Below, piece by piece: positions 6,041-6,745 of a DNA stretch of 6,745 nt. The notes beneath the pieces were generated by a model, which ran no database searches, had not been told where the DNA came from, and saw only the letters and a list, made by a program, of their open reading frames with translations. Position 1 is the first letter of the stretch, and each line of letters begins with the position of its first letter. This DNA comes from an uncultured Prevotella sp. (GTDB lineage Bacteria; Bacteroidota; Bacteroidia; Bacteroidales; Bacteroidaceae), in assembly GCA_945827565.1 (NCBI GenBank), contig CALZNR010000075.1, forward strand, positions 1 through 6,745, given 5' to 3'. Both the position numbers and the translations under genes were made by a program.

Positions 6041-6160
6041 TCCACTATAAAGTTTTCTTCTCAAGCCCCTTTTATATATAAAATGAAAAGGAGGATTAAA
6101 ATTGATATGAATCAATGAAAATAAAAAAAGGAAGAAAAATGGTCAATTTATTCTTGAAAA
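6041..6160. other. Gene-free AT-rich spacer with palindromes before rrn promoter
   Basis: I find no credible gene between radC and the rRNA leader. The spacer holds a 14-bp perfect palindrome TTTTATATATAAAA (6070-6083) and an inverted repeat ATTGAT-ATGA-ATCAAT (6101-6116). An A-rich tract (about 6116-6162) follows, placed where an UP-like element stimulating the rRNA promoter would be. An 11-codon ATG frame (6084-6119) overlaps the inverted repeat and looks fortuitous. Confidence 0.45.
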
Positions 6161-6162
6161 AG

Positions 6163-6193
6163 TTTGGTGGTTTAAAAAATAGTCGTACCTTTG
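6163..6193 (+). promoter_or_regulatory. rRNA operon promoter
   Basis: The -33 box TTTG (6163-6166) and the -7 box TACCTTTG (6186-6193) are both exact consensus matches with an ideal 19-bp spacer, the best promoter in the window. The AT-rich upstream tract is typical of strong rrn promoters. The predicted start near 6200 gives a leader of about 235 nt before mature 16S. Confidence 0.9.
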
Positions 6194-6240
6194 CATCCGC
6201 TTTCGACAATCAACTGTTTGTTCGGGAGTTTTAAGAAAGA

Positions 6241-6251
6241 GTTCTTTGAAA
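6241..6251 (+). promoter_or_regulatory. boxA-like antitermination sequence in rRNA leader
   Basis: GTTCTTTGAAA resembles the boxA element (TGCTCTTTAACA in E. coli) recognised by NusB/NusE for rRNA antitermination, and lies in the leader about 40 nt after the predicted start. The rest of the leader (6252-6435) has no gene and only weak local hairpins such as TCCAT (6303-6307) with ATGGA (6318-6322). It probably also contributes to RNase III processing stems whose partner lies beyond the window. Confidence 0.55.
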
Positions 6252-6435
6252 GATTTACATAACAGAGTAGTAGTACAAGAAGAAGCGTCTGTGTTGTTGT
6301 TGTCCATGTTTTGTATTATGGATGTGGATGTATGATGATGCAGATGGGTAGAAGTAAAACGAACCGTTTGAATTTCTTGAATAGATTACGTATAACGAGA
6401 ATCATCTGAGCTTAGAGAAAAAGAATAATTATTTT

Positions 6436-6745
6436 ACAATGAAGAGTTTGATCCTGGCTCAGGATGAACGCTAGCTACAGGCTTAACACATGCAAGTCGA
6501 GGGGCAGCATGAAGTTTGCTTGCAAACTTTGATGGCGACCGGCGCACGGGTGAGTAACGCGTATCCAACCTACCTCTAACTAAGGAATAGCCCGTTGAAA
6601 GACGGATTAATGCCTTATGTTCTCTTTTGCAGGCATCTAATGAAGAGTAAAGACTTGTTGGTTAGGGATGGGGATGCGTCCGATTAGCTTGACGGTGAGG
6701 TAACGGCTCACCGTGGCGACGATCGGTAGGGGTTCTGAGAGGAAG
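6436..6745 (+). rRNA. rrs: 16S ribosomal RNA, 5' portion
   Basis: The conserved AGAGTTTGATCCTGGCTCAG primer-27F site starts at 6443. Aligning GAAGAGTTTG with E. coli positions 6-15 puts base 1 near 6436. Further landmarks are AACACATGCAAGTCGA, ACGGGTGAGTAACGCGTA and the terminal GGTAGGGGTTCTGAGAGGAAG (about position 300). The V1 hairpin at 6512-6529 is a 7-bp stem with a CTTG loop. The variable regions look like Prevotellaceae. The gene runs off the right edge, with about 1.2 kb missing. Confidence 0.98.

Noticed and set aside
6084..6119. 11-codon ATG frame upstream of the rrn promoter
   Set aside because: Too short, with no supporting signal; it overlaps an inverted repeat and an AT-rich tract that explain the sequence better.
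6200..6435. Possible tRNA or riboswitch in the rRNA leader
   Set aside because: No cloverleaf or recognised aptamer core could be drawn; only weak local hairpins and a boxA-like motif are seen.

Overview
The window comes from a bacterium of the order Bacteroidales, most likely family Prevotellaceae. Three things point there. The 16S rRNA 5' end at the right edge has the Bacteroidales form, including GATGAACGCTAGCTACAGGC and a GGTAGGGGTTCTGAGAGGAAG block like that of Prevotella. Promoters have the Bacteroidetes TAnnTTTG -7 box. The genes mostly lack strong Shine-Dalgarno sequences. The species cannot be named from what is visible.

Left edge (1-45): not genomic. It reads as the end of an Illumina P5 primer, an 8-base i5 index and a complete Nextera Read 1/Tn5 mosaic-end adapter, so the left end is an assembly artefact that truncates ddl.

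Region 46-2881, minus strand: a three-gene operon transcribed right to left. It encodes a membrane-anchored two-PASTA protein, an RluD-type 23S rRNA pseudouridine synthase, and D-alanine--D-alanine ligase (missing its C-terminus). A TAnnTTTG promoter lies just upstream of the PASTA gene. Two products relate to peptidoglycan and one to ribosome maturation.

Region 2882-3473: rpmH (ribosomal protein L34, 51 aa) on the minus strand, followed by a perfect 17-bp hairpin, then a divergent promoter pair serving rpmH and efp. The roughly 107-nt efp leader holds two overlapping tiny ORFs. One of them (10 codons) has consecutive proline codons, which is notable because EF-P relieves stalling at prolines, and the leader has mutually exclusive pairing options. 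This is the most speculative but most interesting signal in the window.

Region 3474-5966, plus strand: efp with a strong intrinsic terminator, then a promoter overlapping that terminator and driving a two-gene unit of a membrane-anchored GT2 glycosyltransferase and radC (8-nt overlap).

Region 5967-6745: a gene-free stretch with foldable elements, then a near-consensus rRNA promoter with an AT-rich upstream region, a leader with a boxA-like antitermination sequence, and the first about 310 nt of 16S rRNA.

Overall this is conserved core-genome territory (cell wall, translation, ribosome). I see no mobile element, CRISPR array, defence system or tRNA.
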